DNA of 58,888 nucleotides. Origin: Verrucomicrobiota bacterium (GTDB lineage Bacteria > Verrucomicrobiota > Verrucomicrobiia > Chthoniobacterales > Terrimicrobiaceae). The notes beneath the pieces were generated by a model, which had not been told where the DNA came from, ran no database searches, and saw nothing but the letters and a program-made list of their open reading frames with translations. This document shows, piece after piece, positions 1 to 7,426 of the stretch. The first letter of the stretch is position 1. Each line of letters opens with the position of its first letter. The position numbers were made by a program, and so were the translations under genes. The stretch lies in contig JAPLTF010000044.1 of assembly GCA_026398275.1 (NCBI GenBank), positions 1 to 58,888 of the forward strand, read 5' to 3'.

Positions 1-2
1 CC

Positions 3-116
3 GAAAAAGTCCTCGCTTTCCGTTGCATCAACGCGAGCCGCAGACTCGATTCCTTCTGGAAAGACCGCCTCAACTCTCAGGCCGCGCAGAACCACTTGCT
101 ACCCCTTGCTGCCTGA
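3..116 (+). CDS. C-terminal end of an unidentified protein (partial)
   Basis: A reading frame enters from the left edge and stops with TGA at 114-116, giving 37 residues rich in Arg, Asn and aromatic residues (it includes RRLDSFWKDR). It reads more like a real C-terminus than the other two frames, but it is too short to name. The style recalls the tail of some transposases; this is a guess only. The 186 bases after it, up to the GH116 start, hold no convincing gene. Confidence 0.35.
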   Translation, partial: EKVLAFRCINASRRLDSFWKDRLNSQAAQNHLLPLAA

Positions 117-164
117 CGGAAGATTTTTGTCCTGCACCCGTCGGCGGTTGGCTTGTTTTCCTTT

Positions 165-247
165 GGTTGCGACGATCCCGGCAACTTGCTAAAACATATG
201 CCGCCGCCGGGGCCGGGGAGCAAGGGCCGGATGCGATTCTACAAAAA
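165..247 (+). repeat. 83-bp dispersed repeat, copy 1
   Basis: This segment matches 4415-4496 with about nine differences by eye, including one indel that shifts the reading frame. The second copy can be translated as a protein-like stretch, so both may be debris of one former gene. Its right end carries a copy of the motif found upstream of several genes in this locus. Confidence 0.6.
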
Positions 248-265
248 TAAGAACAGAATCTTCAA
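230..265 (+). promoter_or_regulatory. PUL-specific intergenic motif, copy 1
   Basis: The motif begins GATGCGATTCTACAAAAA and ends CTTCAA. It lies 37 nt before the GH116 start codon. Matching elements occur at 4479, 7279, 9883 and 10014, all in gaps between genes of the same glycan locus. It could be an operator for the AraC regulator or part of the 5' leader; this is inference. Confidence 0.45.
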
Positions 266-302
266 GCGGGAGCGGCGGGGACTATCTTAGTGTGCTGCAA
301 CA

Positions 303-2873
303 ATGAGGAACTTGAATGCCGCCCCGGCGACCCGCGCGGCCGAATGGCCCGTGCTCAAGAGCTACGGGCCGAATGAACTCCACCACATCGCGCTGCCGCT
401 GGGAGGCATCGGCACGGGCACGGTGTCCCTCGGGGGGCGGGGCGAACTGCGCGATTGGATGATCATGAATGTCCCGGCCCATGGATTCAGCACAGTGGTT
501 GACGGCAACGATGCGCCGTTCTTTTCCATCTTTGTCCGCGAGCAGAACGGCAAGACCCGCACCAAGGCGTTGCTCGGCCCTCTGGACGACATGGAATTCC
601 AGCATAAGGAGGGCCGCGCGCTAAACCACCACGGGCTGCCCCGCTTCGAAACCGCATCATCTTTTGACGCGGCCTACCCGTTCGGGCAGGTGAATCTCTC
701 GGACAAGAGCATGCCGGTGAAGGTTCGCATCAAGGGGTTCAATCCGCTGATCCCGGGCAACAGCGACGACAGCGGCATCCCCATCGCGGCACTGACTTAT
801 GAGGTGACGAACATCACCGACAATCCGATCGAGGTGGCTGTCTGCGGAAGCCTGCGCAACTTCATCGGCAAGGACGGCACCAAGCGCGAGAAAAGTTTCC
901 GGGAAAACGTCCCGATCGGAGCCAAGGCCAACCGGAACCGCTACCGTGAAAACACCGGAGAGGAGGATCTCGTGCCGGCCGACGTGCGTGGTCTTTACAT
1001 GTATTCGGACGGAGTGGATCCCAAAGATCCCGCCTGGGGCACCATGGCGCTGACGACCAGCGCGACCGAAGGGGTGAGCTATCGCCGTTCATCTGTGTCC
1101 GCCATGTGGGCCCGGGCGCTGGTGGATTTCTGGGAGGACTTCAGCGCGGACGGCGTGTTGACGGACAAGGCGACCTTGGTCGATGACGACCCGATGGCCT
1201 CGCTGGCCATCAAGGCGGTGATCGCGCCGGGCGAGACCAAGGGATTCCCCTTTTACCTGACGTGGCATTTCCCAAATCGCACGGCCTGGTCGTCGGTGCC
1301 TTTCACCAACTACTACGCCACGAAATACGCCGATGCCTGGGATGTCGCGGTCAAGACCGTGCCGCGTATCCGGGGATTGGAGGAGGAAACCGCGTCTTTC
1401 GTCGGCGCGCTCTGCGGGAGCAGCTACCCGAACGAGGCGAAGGAGGCGGCCTTGTTCAATCTCAGCGCCCTGCGTTCGCAAACAATGTTCCGCCTGCCTG
1501 GCGGCCAGTTGATGGGTTGGGAGGGCACGATGGAGGATGTCGGCGCATTCCTAGGATCGCCGAATCATGTTTACAACTACGAGCTGGCCGTTCCGTTTCT
1601 CTTCGGCGACCTCGCACGCTCGATGCGCGACATCGAATTCAACCATGCCACCCGGGCCGATGGCATGATGTGCACCCGCGTCCTTCTCCCGCTGGAAACG
1701 CGGGCCAAGGAATACGGCGTGACGGCGGCCGATGGCCAGATGGGCACAATCATGAGGTTCTATCGTGACTGGCAGATGTCGGGGGATGATGAGTTTCTCC
1801 GCCGGAGCTGGGAGAACGGGAAGAACGCCCTTTCCTTCGCCTGGGTCGAGGGGGGATGGGACGCCGACCAGGATGGCGTGATGGAGGGCTGCCAGCACAA
1901 CACGATGGACGTCGAATACTACGGCCCCAACCCGCAGATGCAGTTCTGGTATCTGGGGGCACTGCGCGCCGGCGAGGAAATGGCAAAATATTTGGACGAC
2001 AAGCCCTTCGCCGAAAAATGCCGCGCGCTCTTCCAGCGGGGAAGCGAATGGACGGATGCGAATCTGTTCAACGGCGAATATTACATCCAGCAGATCCGTC
2101 CGCCGATGGCCGGGCAGGTCATCCGCAAGGAGTTCAGGGAGGAGCTTGGGGCGGACCCGGCGGCCGGGGCGAAGATCCCCGATTTCCAAATGGGTGAGGC
2201 CTGCCTGGTGGACCAGTTGGTCGGGCAGATGATGGCCCACATCTGCGGCCTCGGTTATCTGGCCAAGCCGGAAAATATCCGCACGACGCTCGGCAGCATC
2301 ATGAAATACAACCGTCTGGAGAGCTTCAAGGATCACTTCAACAACATGCGGAGCTTTGTCGCCGGCGATGAAAGCGGCCTGATCATGGCCGGGTGGCCCA
2401 GGGCGCGCCTGAAAGTCCCGTTTCCCTACGTCAATGAAGCCATGACCGGATTCGAATATGCCGCAGCGATCGGCATGCTTCAGGAGGAAAAAACGGCGGA
2501 CGGGCTGCAATGCATCCGCGACATCCGCGCGCGTTTCAACGGTCGCAAACGCAACCCGTTCAACGAGCCCGAGGCCGGGAACAACTACGCGCGGTCGATG
2601 GCCAGTTGGGGAGTGATACCGGCCTTGAGCGGCTTCAACTACTCAGCCGTGGACCAGACGATGAGCTTCACCGGCAAGCCCGGGAACTATTTCTGGAGCA
2701 ACGGCTCAGCCTGGGGCACCTGCAAAGTGGACGGCGACAAGGCCGAACTCCATGTGCGGCATGGCGGGATCGCCCTGCGCGAGTTCACGCTGGGAGGCAT
2801 CGGCACGAAGAAGCTGGATGGGCAGACCATCCCGGCGGGCCGCAGCCTCGCTCTCACGGTGGAAAAACAATGA
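303..2873 (+). CDS. GH116 family glycosidase (GBA2-type beta-glucosidase, DUF608)
   Basis: The 856-residue protein has the two-part GH116 layout. The N-terminal beta-sandwich domain (about 15-350) opens with the family-typical GGIGTGTVSLGGRGELRDW. The (alpha/alpha)6 catalytic domain (about 380-850) holds the probable nucleophile Glu538 in QHNTMDVEYYGPN and a probable acid/base Asp637 in DQLVGQ. GH116 enzymes act on beta-glucosides, beta-xylosides or beta-GlcNAc glycolipids; the substrate here cannot be told from sequence. There is no signal peptide, so it is probably cytoplasmic and acts on imported oligosaccharides. The ATG at 303 is the first one consistent with the family N-terminus. A short signal-peptide ORF starts 13 nt after its stop. 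Confidence 0.9.
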   Translation: MRNLNAAPATRAAEWPVLKSYGPNELHHIALPLGGIGTGTVSLGGRGELRDWMIMNVPAHGFSTVVDGNDAPFFSIFVREQNGKTRTKALLGPLDDMEFQHKEGRALNHHGLPRFETASSFDAAYPFGQVNLSDKSMPVKVRIKGFNPLIPGNSDDSGIPIAALTYEVTNITDNPIEVAVCGSLRNFIGKDGTKREKSFRENVPIGAKANRNRYRENTGEEDLVPADVRGLYMYSDGVDPKDPAWGTMALTTSATEGVSYRRSSVSAMWARALVDFWEDFSADGVLTDKATLVDDDPMASLAIKAVIAPGETKGFPFYLTWHFPNRTAWSSVPFTNYYATKYADAWDVAVKTVPRIRGLEEETASFVGALCGSSYPNEAKEAALFNLSALRSQTMFRLPGGQLMGWEGTMEDVGAFLGSPNHVYNYELAVPFLFGDLARSMRDIEFNHATRADGMMCTRVLLPLETRAKEYGVTAADGQMGTIMRFYRDWQMSGDDEFLRRSWENGKNALSFAWVEGGWDADQDGVMEGCQHNTMDVEYYGPNPQMQFWYLGALRAGEEMAKYLDDKPFAEKCRALFQRGSEWTDANLFNGEYYIQQIRPPMAGQVIRKEFREELGADPAAGAKIPDFQMGEACLVDQLVGQMMAHICGLGYLAKPENIRTTLGSIMKYNRLESFKDHFNNMRSFVAGDESGLIMAGWPRARLKVPFPYVNEAMTGFEYAAAIGMLQEEKTADGLQCIRDIRARFNGRKRNPFNEPEAGNNYARSMASWGVIPALSGFNYSAVDQTMSFTGKPGNYFWSNGSAWGTCKVDGDKAELHVRHGGIALREFTLGGIGTKKLDGQTIPAGRSLALTVEKQ

Positions 2874-2886
2874 CAAGCAAATAACC

Positions 2887-3107
2887 ATGTTCCCCCGCCC
2901 TCTTTTCCTCATGTTGGCTGCGGTGTGCGCCAGCGCGACGGTGAGCACGATTCACGCGGAGGTCCTGTCTCCTTCCTCCGGGAGCAGCGCGGAGAAGGCT
3001 CTCCGCTTCCTCTTCGTGACCATGAGCTCAAACGAATCGAGACCGGCGAGGTCGATGTTTATCGACACCTCATTCGGCGCGCGATGAAGGGGGAGGAAAC
3101 TCCTTAA
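2887..3107 (+). pseudogene. Truncated exported protein remnant
   Basis: An ATG at 2887, close behind the GH116 stop, opens a clear signal peptide (MFPRPLFLMLAAVCASA, then AEVL), but this frame stops at 3085-3087 after 66 residues. From about 3000 a second + frame looks protein-like up to 3107, suggesting a frameshift. The opposite strand between about 3090 and 2950 also reads like coding sequence (VSINIDLAGLDSFELMVT resembles an NPCBM domain). The spot may be a deletion scar joining the start of an exported protein to the tail of another gene. It touches the sulfatase 3' end. Confidence 0.35.
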
Positions 3108-4368
3108 GGAGCCCTTGGAGGCGGGCGACCTCTTTGGGACGCTCTTTCGCGAGATCGGATTTCTCCAGTGGATCGGCCTTGAGGTCATACAACGCGGTCG
3201 CCTTGGTGGCATCGGCGAAACTTGTATCCGGGGTCGATTTGCCTGGAACGAGGAGCTTCGACCAACCGTCGATGACCACCCGGGTGACGAGGCTCTTCGT
3301 CGGATCGGTGAGATCCGCGATATCGTGGGTGTAGGCCTCGACGAAGACGGACTTTCTCGCGGTCATGGCATCGCTATCAAGGAGGTCGACCCCCGGAAGT
3401 CCGGCGGCCAATTTGCCTCCGCTGAGCTTCGTGATCGTCGGGACGAAGTCGATGATCGATGCCAGCGTTTCGTCGTCACGCTTCGGCGTTACCCTCCCAG
3501 GCCATCGAACGAACATCGGGGTGCGGATGCCGAGTTCGTAGGGGGAAAGCTTGGCGCGCCGACCTTTCTGCGCATTGATGCCGTCCCAGCCGTTGTCGGC
3601 AAGATAGAGAATAACCGTGTTCTCCGTGAGATGCTTGCGGGTCAGGAATTCGTCGAGTTCGCCGCAGGTTTGATCGAACCACTCGACCATCGCGTAATAC
3701 TGCTCCGCCTCTTTCGTCAAACCCCTGCCTTGGAAGTGCGAAAGAAACTCTTGAGGCGCGTTGTGCGGCAGATGCGGCATCATCGGCGCATACCAAACAA
3801 AGAATGGCTTCTTCTTTTCCTGGGCTCCTTCAATGAAGTCGTAGATCGGCTGGAGCCCCTCGCGGCCAATCGTCAAACCAGCCTCCCCATGCCGGCCTTC
3901 GGTCGAGGTCATGCCGGAGCTGAACCCCACATCCGAGTAGCTGACGTTCCAGAGTTTCCCGGTCTGGAACGTGAGATACCCGGAATCACTCAAGGACTTC
4001 GGAAGCAGGAAGGAATTTCCCAGCAACTGCTTCACCAGAGGCGAGCGATCTTCCTTGTTTACAGGTGCTGCGCATTTCTCGAGATCATTGCCAGTAATGC
4101 CATGAGCGTGCGGAAGCTTGCCCGTGAGCAAACAGGCCAGCGACGGAGAACAAACCGGCATCACGTAGCCACGCGTGTAAACCAGGCTCTGTGATGCAAG
4201 GCGATCCAGATGCGGAGTGCGGACGTCCTTGTTGCCCATGAAGCCGTAGTCGCAGAATCCCTGATCGTCGGAAATGATGAGGATGATGTTCGGCTTTGCA
4301 GGCTCATCCGCAAGGAGAAGACCGAAGGGAAAGGCAAGCAGCGGCAGCAGGAGTTTCGAGAAGGTCAT
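3070..4368 (-). CDS. S1-type sulfatase family protein, exported
   Basis: The 432-residue protein starts at the ATG at 4368, which gives a signal peptide (MTFSKLLLPLLAFPFGLLLA); an upstream in-frame ATG at 4497 would bury it. Alkaline phosphatase/sulfatase fold residues are present: metal ligands in IISDDQG near the N-terminus and ADNGWDG around residue 260. The signature reads CSPSLACLLTG, so the Arg of the CxPxR formylglycine motif is Leu. The enzyme would desulfate or otherwise hydrolyse esters in the periplasm or outside. It lies convergent to the GH116 gene. The Leu may define a subfamily rather than inactivation. Confidence 0.85.
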   Translation of the reverse strand: MTFSKLLLPLLAFPFGLLLADEPAKPNIILIISDDQGFCDYGFMGNKDVRTPHLDRLASQSLVYTRGYVMPVCSPSLACLLTGKLPHAHGITGNDLEKCAAPVNKEDRSPLVKQLLGNSFLLPKSLSDSGYLTFQTGKLWNVSYSDVGFSSGMTSTEGRHGEAGLTIGREGLQPIYDFIEGAQEKKKPFFVWYAPMMPHLPHNAPQEFLSHFQGRGLTKEAEQYYAMVEWFDQTCGELDEFLTRKHLTENTVILYLADNGWDGINAQKGRRAKLSPYELGIRTPMFVRWPGRVTPKRDDETLASIIDFVPTITKLSGGKLAAGLPGVDLLDSDAMTARKSVFVEAYTHDIADLTDPTKSLVTRVVIDGWSKLLVPGKSTPDTSFADATKATALYDLKADPLEKSDLAKERPKEVARLQGLLKEFPPPSSRAE

Positions 4369-4414
4369 GGATGGTCTGGTTCTTGAAGGTGTGGGGTTGC
4401 TGCGCGCGAAGTCG

Positions 4415-4496
4415 GTTGCGACGATCCCGGCGGTTGCCAACACATATGCCGCCGCCAGGGCCGGGGAGCAAGGACCGGATGCGATTCTACAAAACA
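4415..4496 (+). repeat. Dispersed repeat, copy 2, with gene-remnant reading
   Basis: This is the second copy of the segment at 165-247. Here the + strand stays open to about 4580 and reads like part of a real protein (NTYAAARAGEQGPDAILQ, then ALYRLKAVAEAKGFTTVC). No ATG or RBS fits, and it sits between the divergent-facing ends of the sulfatase and PEP-CTERM genes. I read it as a gene fragment of unknown family. Confidence 0.5.
4479..4496 (+). promoter_or_regulatory. PUL-specific intergenic motif, copy 2 (short)
   Basis: GATGCGATTCTACAAAA is identical to the first part of copy 1, but the TTCAA end is missing. It lies 111 nt upstream of the sulfatase start, in reverse orientation relative to that gene. 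Confidence 0.35.
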
Positions 4497-4581
4497 AGAC
4501 CGCGCTTTACCGGCTCAAGGCGGTGGCTGAGGCCAAGGGCTTCACGACGGTTTGCAATCCCGTCGAGGTCTTCGCCGGGGA

Positions 4582-7035
4582 TCAAGCCTGCCTTGACCGA
4601 CGGCGCAGGATTCCCAGCATTCCCAATCCTCCCGCAACCATAAGCAACGCCCAGGTGCCGGGCTCGGGAACGACGGTGATGACGCCGGTGGAGTAGAGAT
4701 TGCTGGTATCCCATGAATACCCGCCGCCGAGGTCTGTGCCGTTGATCGCGGAGAAACTTCCTGTCGTTGTCGTCCAGTCAAAGAGATCGACGCTATTCCC
4801 GTAGACGGCTGTGTATCCGGTGTTGTTCAAGGACAGAGTTCCGCCGAAGGCGAGCTGGCCGGTGACGACGACACGGTCGAACAGCCCCGCACCGATTCCG
4901 GTGATCTCCATCGTGGTATTCGAGGAGCTTGCGAGGGTGAGTCCGCTCGAGAACGCGAGTGTGCCCGGGCTGTTGCCGGGCTTCAGATCGCCGTTCACCG
5001 TGGTGAACCCGCCGACCGTGCCGTTACCGCCGAGCGTTCCGCCGGTTTGCACGGTGAGCGCGCTGGCTGCTGCCGTGGAGCCGTTGAGGAGCAGCGTTCC
5101 GGCGGTGATGGTGGTCGTGCCATTGTAGGTGTTGGTGCCGGAGAGGATCAGCGTGCCAGCGCCATTCTTGATCAAGCCCTGCGCGCCCTGAACGGAACCG
5201 CTGAAGGTGTCGGTGCCGGAGGTCTTGTTGATTGTCACGGTGCCGCCGGCACCATCGAGCACGCCCGCGCCGGTCAGCCCGGCGAAAGTGCGATTGATAT
5301 TGTTGGCCGCATAAGGTCCGGTCAGATTAACCGCAGCCCCCGAGTCAATTTGCAACCTGCTTTGGTTCGAGATCGCTCCAAGCCCGCCCAAGGTCAGTTG
5401 CCCGCTACTGATAACCGTCGCCCCCGTATAGGAGGAGTCCGTCCAGAGATAGGTTTCCCCTGTCCCCCCAACTGTCAATCCTGCCGTGCCGGCGAGCTTG
5501 ACCGCCAAAACGGCCGCATTGTTGGCAGTGAAATTACCGCCGCTGACGCTAATAGTCCCGAAGTTGTTGTTGTCAGTGGTCAGACTGCCACCGTTCACCG
5601 TCACATCTCCCGTGCGGGAAATTGTCAGACCGCTGTCGGTGTAGAGGGTAGCACCGGTGTTGACCGTGACCGCAGCGGTGGCGTTACCCAATCCCCCGGC
5701 CGAGTATACACTCAGGGTGCCGCCATTGATAGTCGTGTTGCCGGAATAGGTATTTGCGCCGCCGAGAGCTGCGTTGCCTGAGCCACTCTTGGTCAAGCCC
5801 GCAGTGCCGGCGAGCACAGCGCCGACCGAGCCTCCTTGGATGTCGTAGTCACTTCCACTCTTGCTGACCGTTCCGGTCTGTAGTGCGCCCCCGGAGATCG
5901 TCAAATTGCCGGAGCGGGTGATCGTGTTATTTTGCAGATTGACATATCCACCAGAGATCGTCAGGTCGCCCGAGGCTGCGCCCAAGGCGTTGGCGTTGTT
6001 AACGAAAAGTTGGTTTTGTCCATACCAACCCGTCGTGGCCGAGATCGTGGTGGCACCCGTGTAGGTGTTGTTGGAACTGATCCCCCCACCCCCGGTCACG
6101 TTCATCCCGCCGGTGCCCGATAGCGGCACATCGAGCAAACCGCCGCCAAACTGGAATGCGCCGCCGTTGTTGACGATGGAGCCGGTGCTGTCGCCGCTGA
6201 GGATCCTGGCATTCTCGTTGGTCATGGAGATGGTGCCGGTGCGGGTCTGCTGGTTCCGCAGATCGAGTATGCCCCCACCGGAGACTGTGACGGTCCCGTT
6301 GGTTGCGCCCAAAGTGCCGGCGCCAGTGACGAAGAGCGTGCCGCCAGTGACTTCCGTGCCGCCGGTGTGGGTATTTGCACCGCTCAGCGTCAAACCGCCA
6401 GTGCCGGCGTTTGAAGTCACCTTGCCGCTGCCCGTCAGCGCCGACGAGATCACCGAGTAGCCGGAGGCCGAACTGTAGTTCATGGCATTCGCCACGCTGG
6501 CGATCGGCGTCACCGAGACGGAGTCGTAGGCCGCGTAGGTGTTGTCGCTCCGAAGCCAGACCCCGATCGTCGTCGTGTCCGCAACAAAATCAACGGTGTA
6601 ACTCCCGAACACGGCATCACTCGGGTTGTAGTCGAAGCTGGCGGAGTTGTAGTTGCTGAGCGCGGCTTGCCGGAGCGACAGAAACCCGTTGGCGTTCCCT
6701 TGACCGGATTTGCTTCCAGCAAGAAATGTGAGCCGGTATGCATTGCCAGTCGTGACGGTGACGTCCTGCATGAGCAGGTTATACGTGCTACCACCTGCGT
6801 AGGAATAGTTGCCCGAAGCCGCGGACGTATTGGTGGGGCCGTTGGCGTTGATGCCGAACTGGCCCGCGGGTAGTACCCCAAAATTGCTCGTGGACCAACC
6901 GGTCAGTCCATTGGAGAAATTGCCGTTGGTGATGAGTTCCTGGCCGTTCGCCAAGACTGCGGTCGCGAGGGTGAGAGCAATGCTCAGGAGGGTAACCAAG
7001 CGAGGACGATTGATTAATTGGCTGGTTGTTTTCAT
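4582..7035 (-). CDS. Autotransporter-associated beta-strand-repeat protein with PEP-CTERM anchor
   Basis: The 817-residue protein begins with a signal peptide (MKTTSQLINRP, hydrophobic stretch, then ANGQ). Residues about 30-180 resemble a carbohydrate-binding jelly-roll (ELITNGNFSNGLTGW). Then come many beta-strand (PATR) repeats of the type GAGTLILSGTNTYNGTTTI. The C-terminus is a PEP-CTERM signal: VPEPGTWALL, a membrane helix, then RRRSRQA. PEP-CTERM proteins are sorted by exosortase to the outer surface. No autotransporter barrel is present. It probably acts as a surface fibre or glycan-binding stalk for the locus. The start at 7035 is chosen because the more upstream in-frame ATG at 7095 precedes the signal peptide. 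Confidence 0.85.
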   Translation of the reverse strand: MKTTSQLINRPRLVTLLSIALTLATAVLANGQELITNGNFSNGLTGWSTSNFGVLPAGQFGINANGPTNTSAASGNYSYAGGSTYNLLMQDVTVTTGNAYRLTFLAGSKSGQGNANGFLSLRQAALSNYNSASFDYNPSDAVFGSYTVDFVADTTTIGVWLRSDNTYAAYDSVSVTPIASVANAMNYSSASGYSVISSALTGSGKVTSNAGTGGLTLSGANTHTGGTEVTGGTLFVTGAGTLGATNGTVTVSGGGILDLRNQQTRTGTISMTNENARILSGDSTGSIVNNGGAFQFGGGLLDVPLSGTGGMNVTGGGGISSNNTYTGATTISATTGWYGQNQLFVNNANALGAASGDLTISGGYVNLQNNTITRSGNLTISGGALQTGTVSKSGSDYDIQGGSVGAVLAGTAGLTKSGSGNAALGGANTYSGNTTINGGTLSVYSAGGLGNATAAVTVNTGATLYTDSGLTISRTGDVTVNGGSLTTDNNNFGTISVSGGNFTANNAAVLAVKLAGTAGLTVGGTGETYLWTDSSYTGATVISSGQLTLGGLGAISNQSRLQIDSGAAVNLTGPYAANNINRTFAGLTGAGVLDGAGGTVTINKTSGTDTFSGSVQGAQGLIKNGAGTLILSGTNTYNGTTTITAGTLLLNGSTAAASALTVQTGGTLGGNGTVGGFTTVNGDLKPGNSPGTLAFSSGLTLASSSNTTMEITGIGAGLFDRVVVTGQLAFGGTLSLNNTGYTAVYGNSVDLFDWTTTTGSFSAINGTDLGGGYSWDTSNLYSTGVITVVPEPGTWALLMVAGGLGMLGILRRRSRQA

Positions 7036-7426
7036 AGGGTGGATTTTTGTGTGGGAGGTTGGATGGATTTCTCGAAGGATGAGTATAAGATACAAAATTT
7101 AAATAGTTTCGCGGGGATGATCTGGCCAAAAATCAACACAATCGTGCCAAGTATCGGAGCGGTCGGGGGCATCAAAAACGGGCTTTCATGGCTTTTTATA
7201 TAGGGGGAATGTTCCTATGAGTTTTCGTTTTGGTCTGCGTAAGAAAAAATAAGGAACATCCAGCAGGCGTCAACACACGATGCCGAATTTACAAAAAACA
7301 GAACGAAATCTTCAAATTGCTGGCCATTTTTAGCCATTTTTTATGGCAGCACGCGCATGCGCTCACAGGCAGAAGCAACGCACCCCCTCCCGCGCGATTG
7401 AAGGTCGTAGCCGGGTAATAGGACAG
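7036..7426. other. 391-bp intergenic region, AT-rich
   Basis: No gene is seen between the PEP-CTERM protein start and the GH95 stop. The stretch 7070-7330 is clearly richer in A+T than its surroundings and should carry the promoter of the leftward PEP-CTERM gene. It also contains motif copy 3. Confidence 0.6.
7279..7315 (+). promoter_or_regulatory. PUL-specific intergenic motif, copy 3
   Basis: It begins GATGCCGAATTTACAAAAAA and ends with ATCTTCAA. It is almost identical to copy 4 at 9883-9919. It lies 244 nt upstream of the PEP-CTERM gene start, in reverse orientation. Confidence 0.45.

Noticed and set aside
23-250. 75-codon open frame at the left edge, + strand
   Set aside because: Composition is not protein-like, it covers the end of another frame and the dispersed repeat, and its tail is just the translated repeat.
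1551-2510. Long open frame on the minus strand inside GH116
   Set aside because: Antisense shadow of a high-G+C gene; no domain, while the + strand has clear GH116 motifs.
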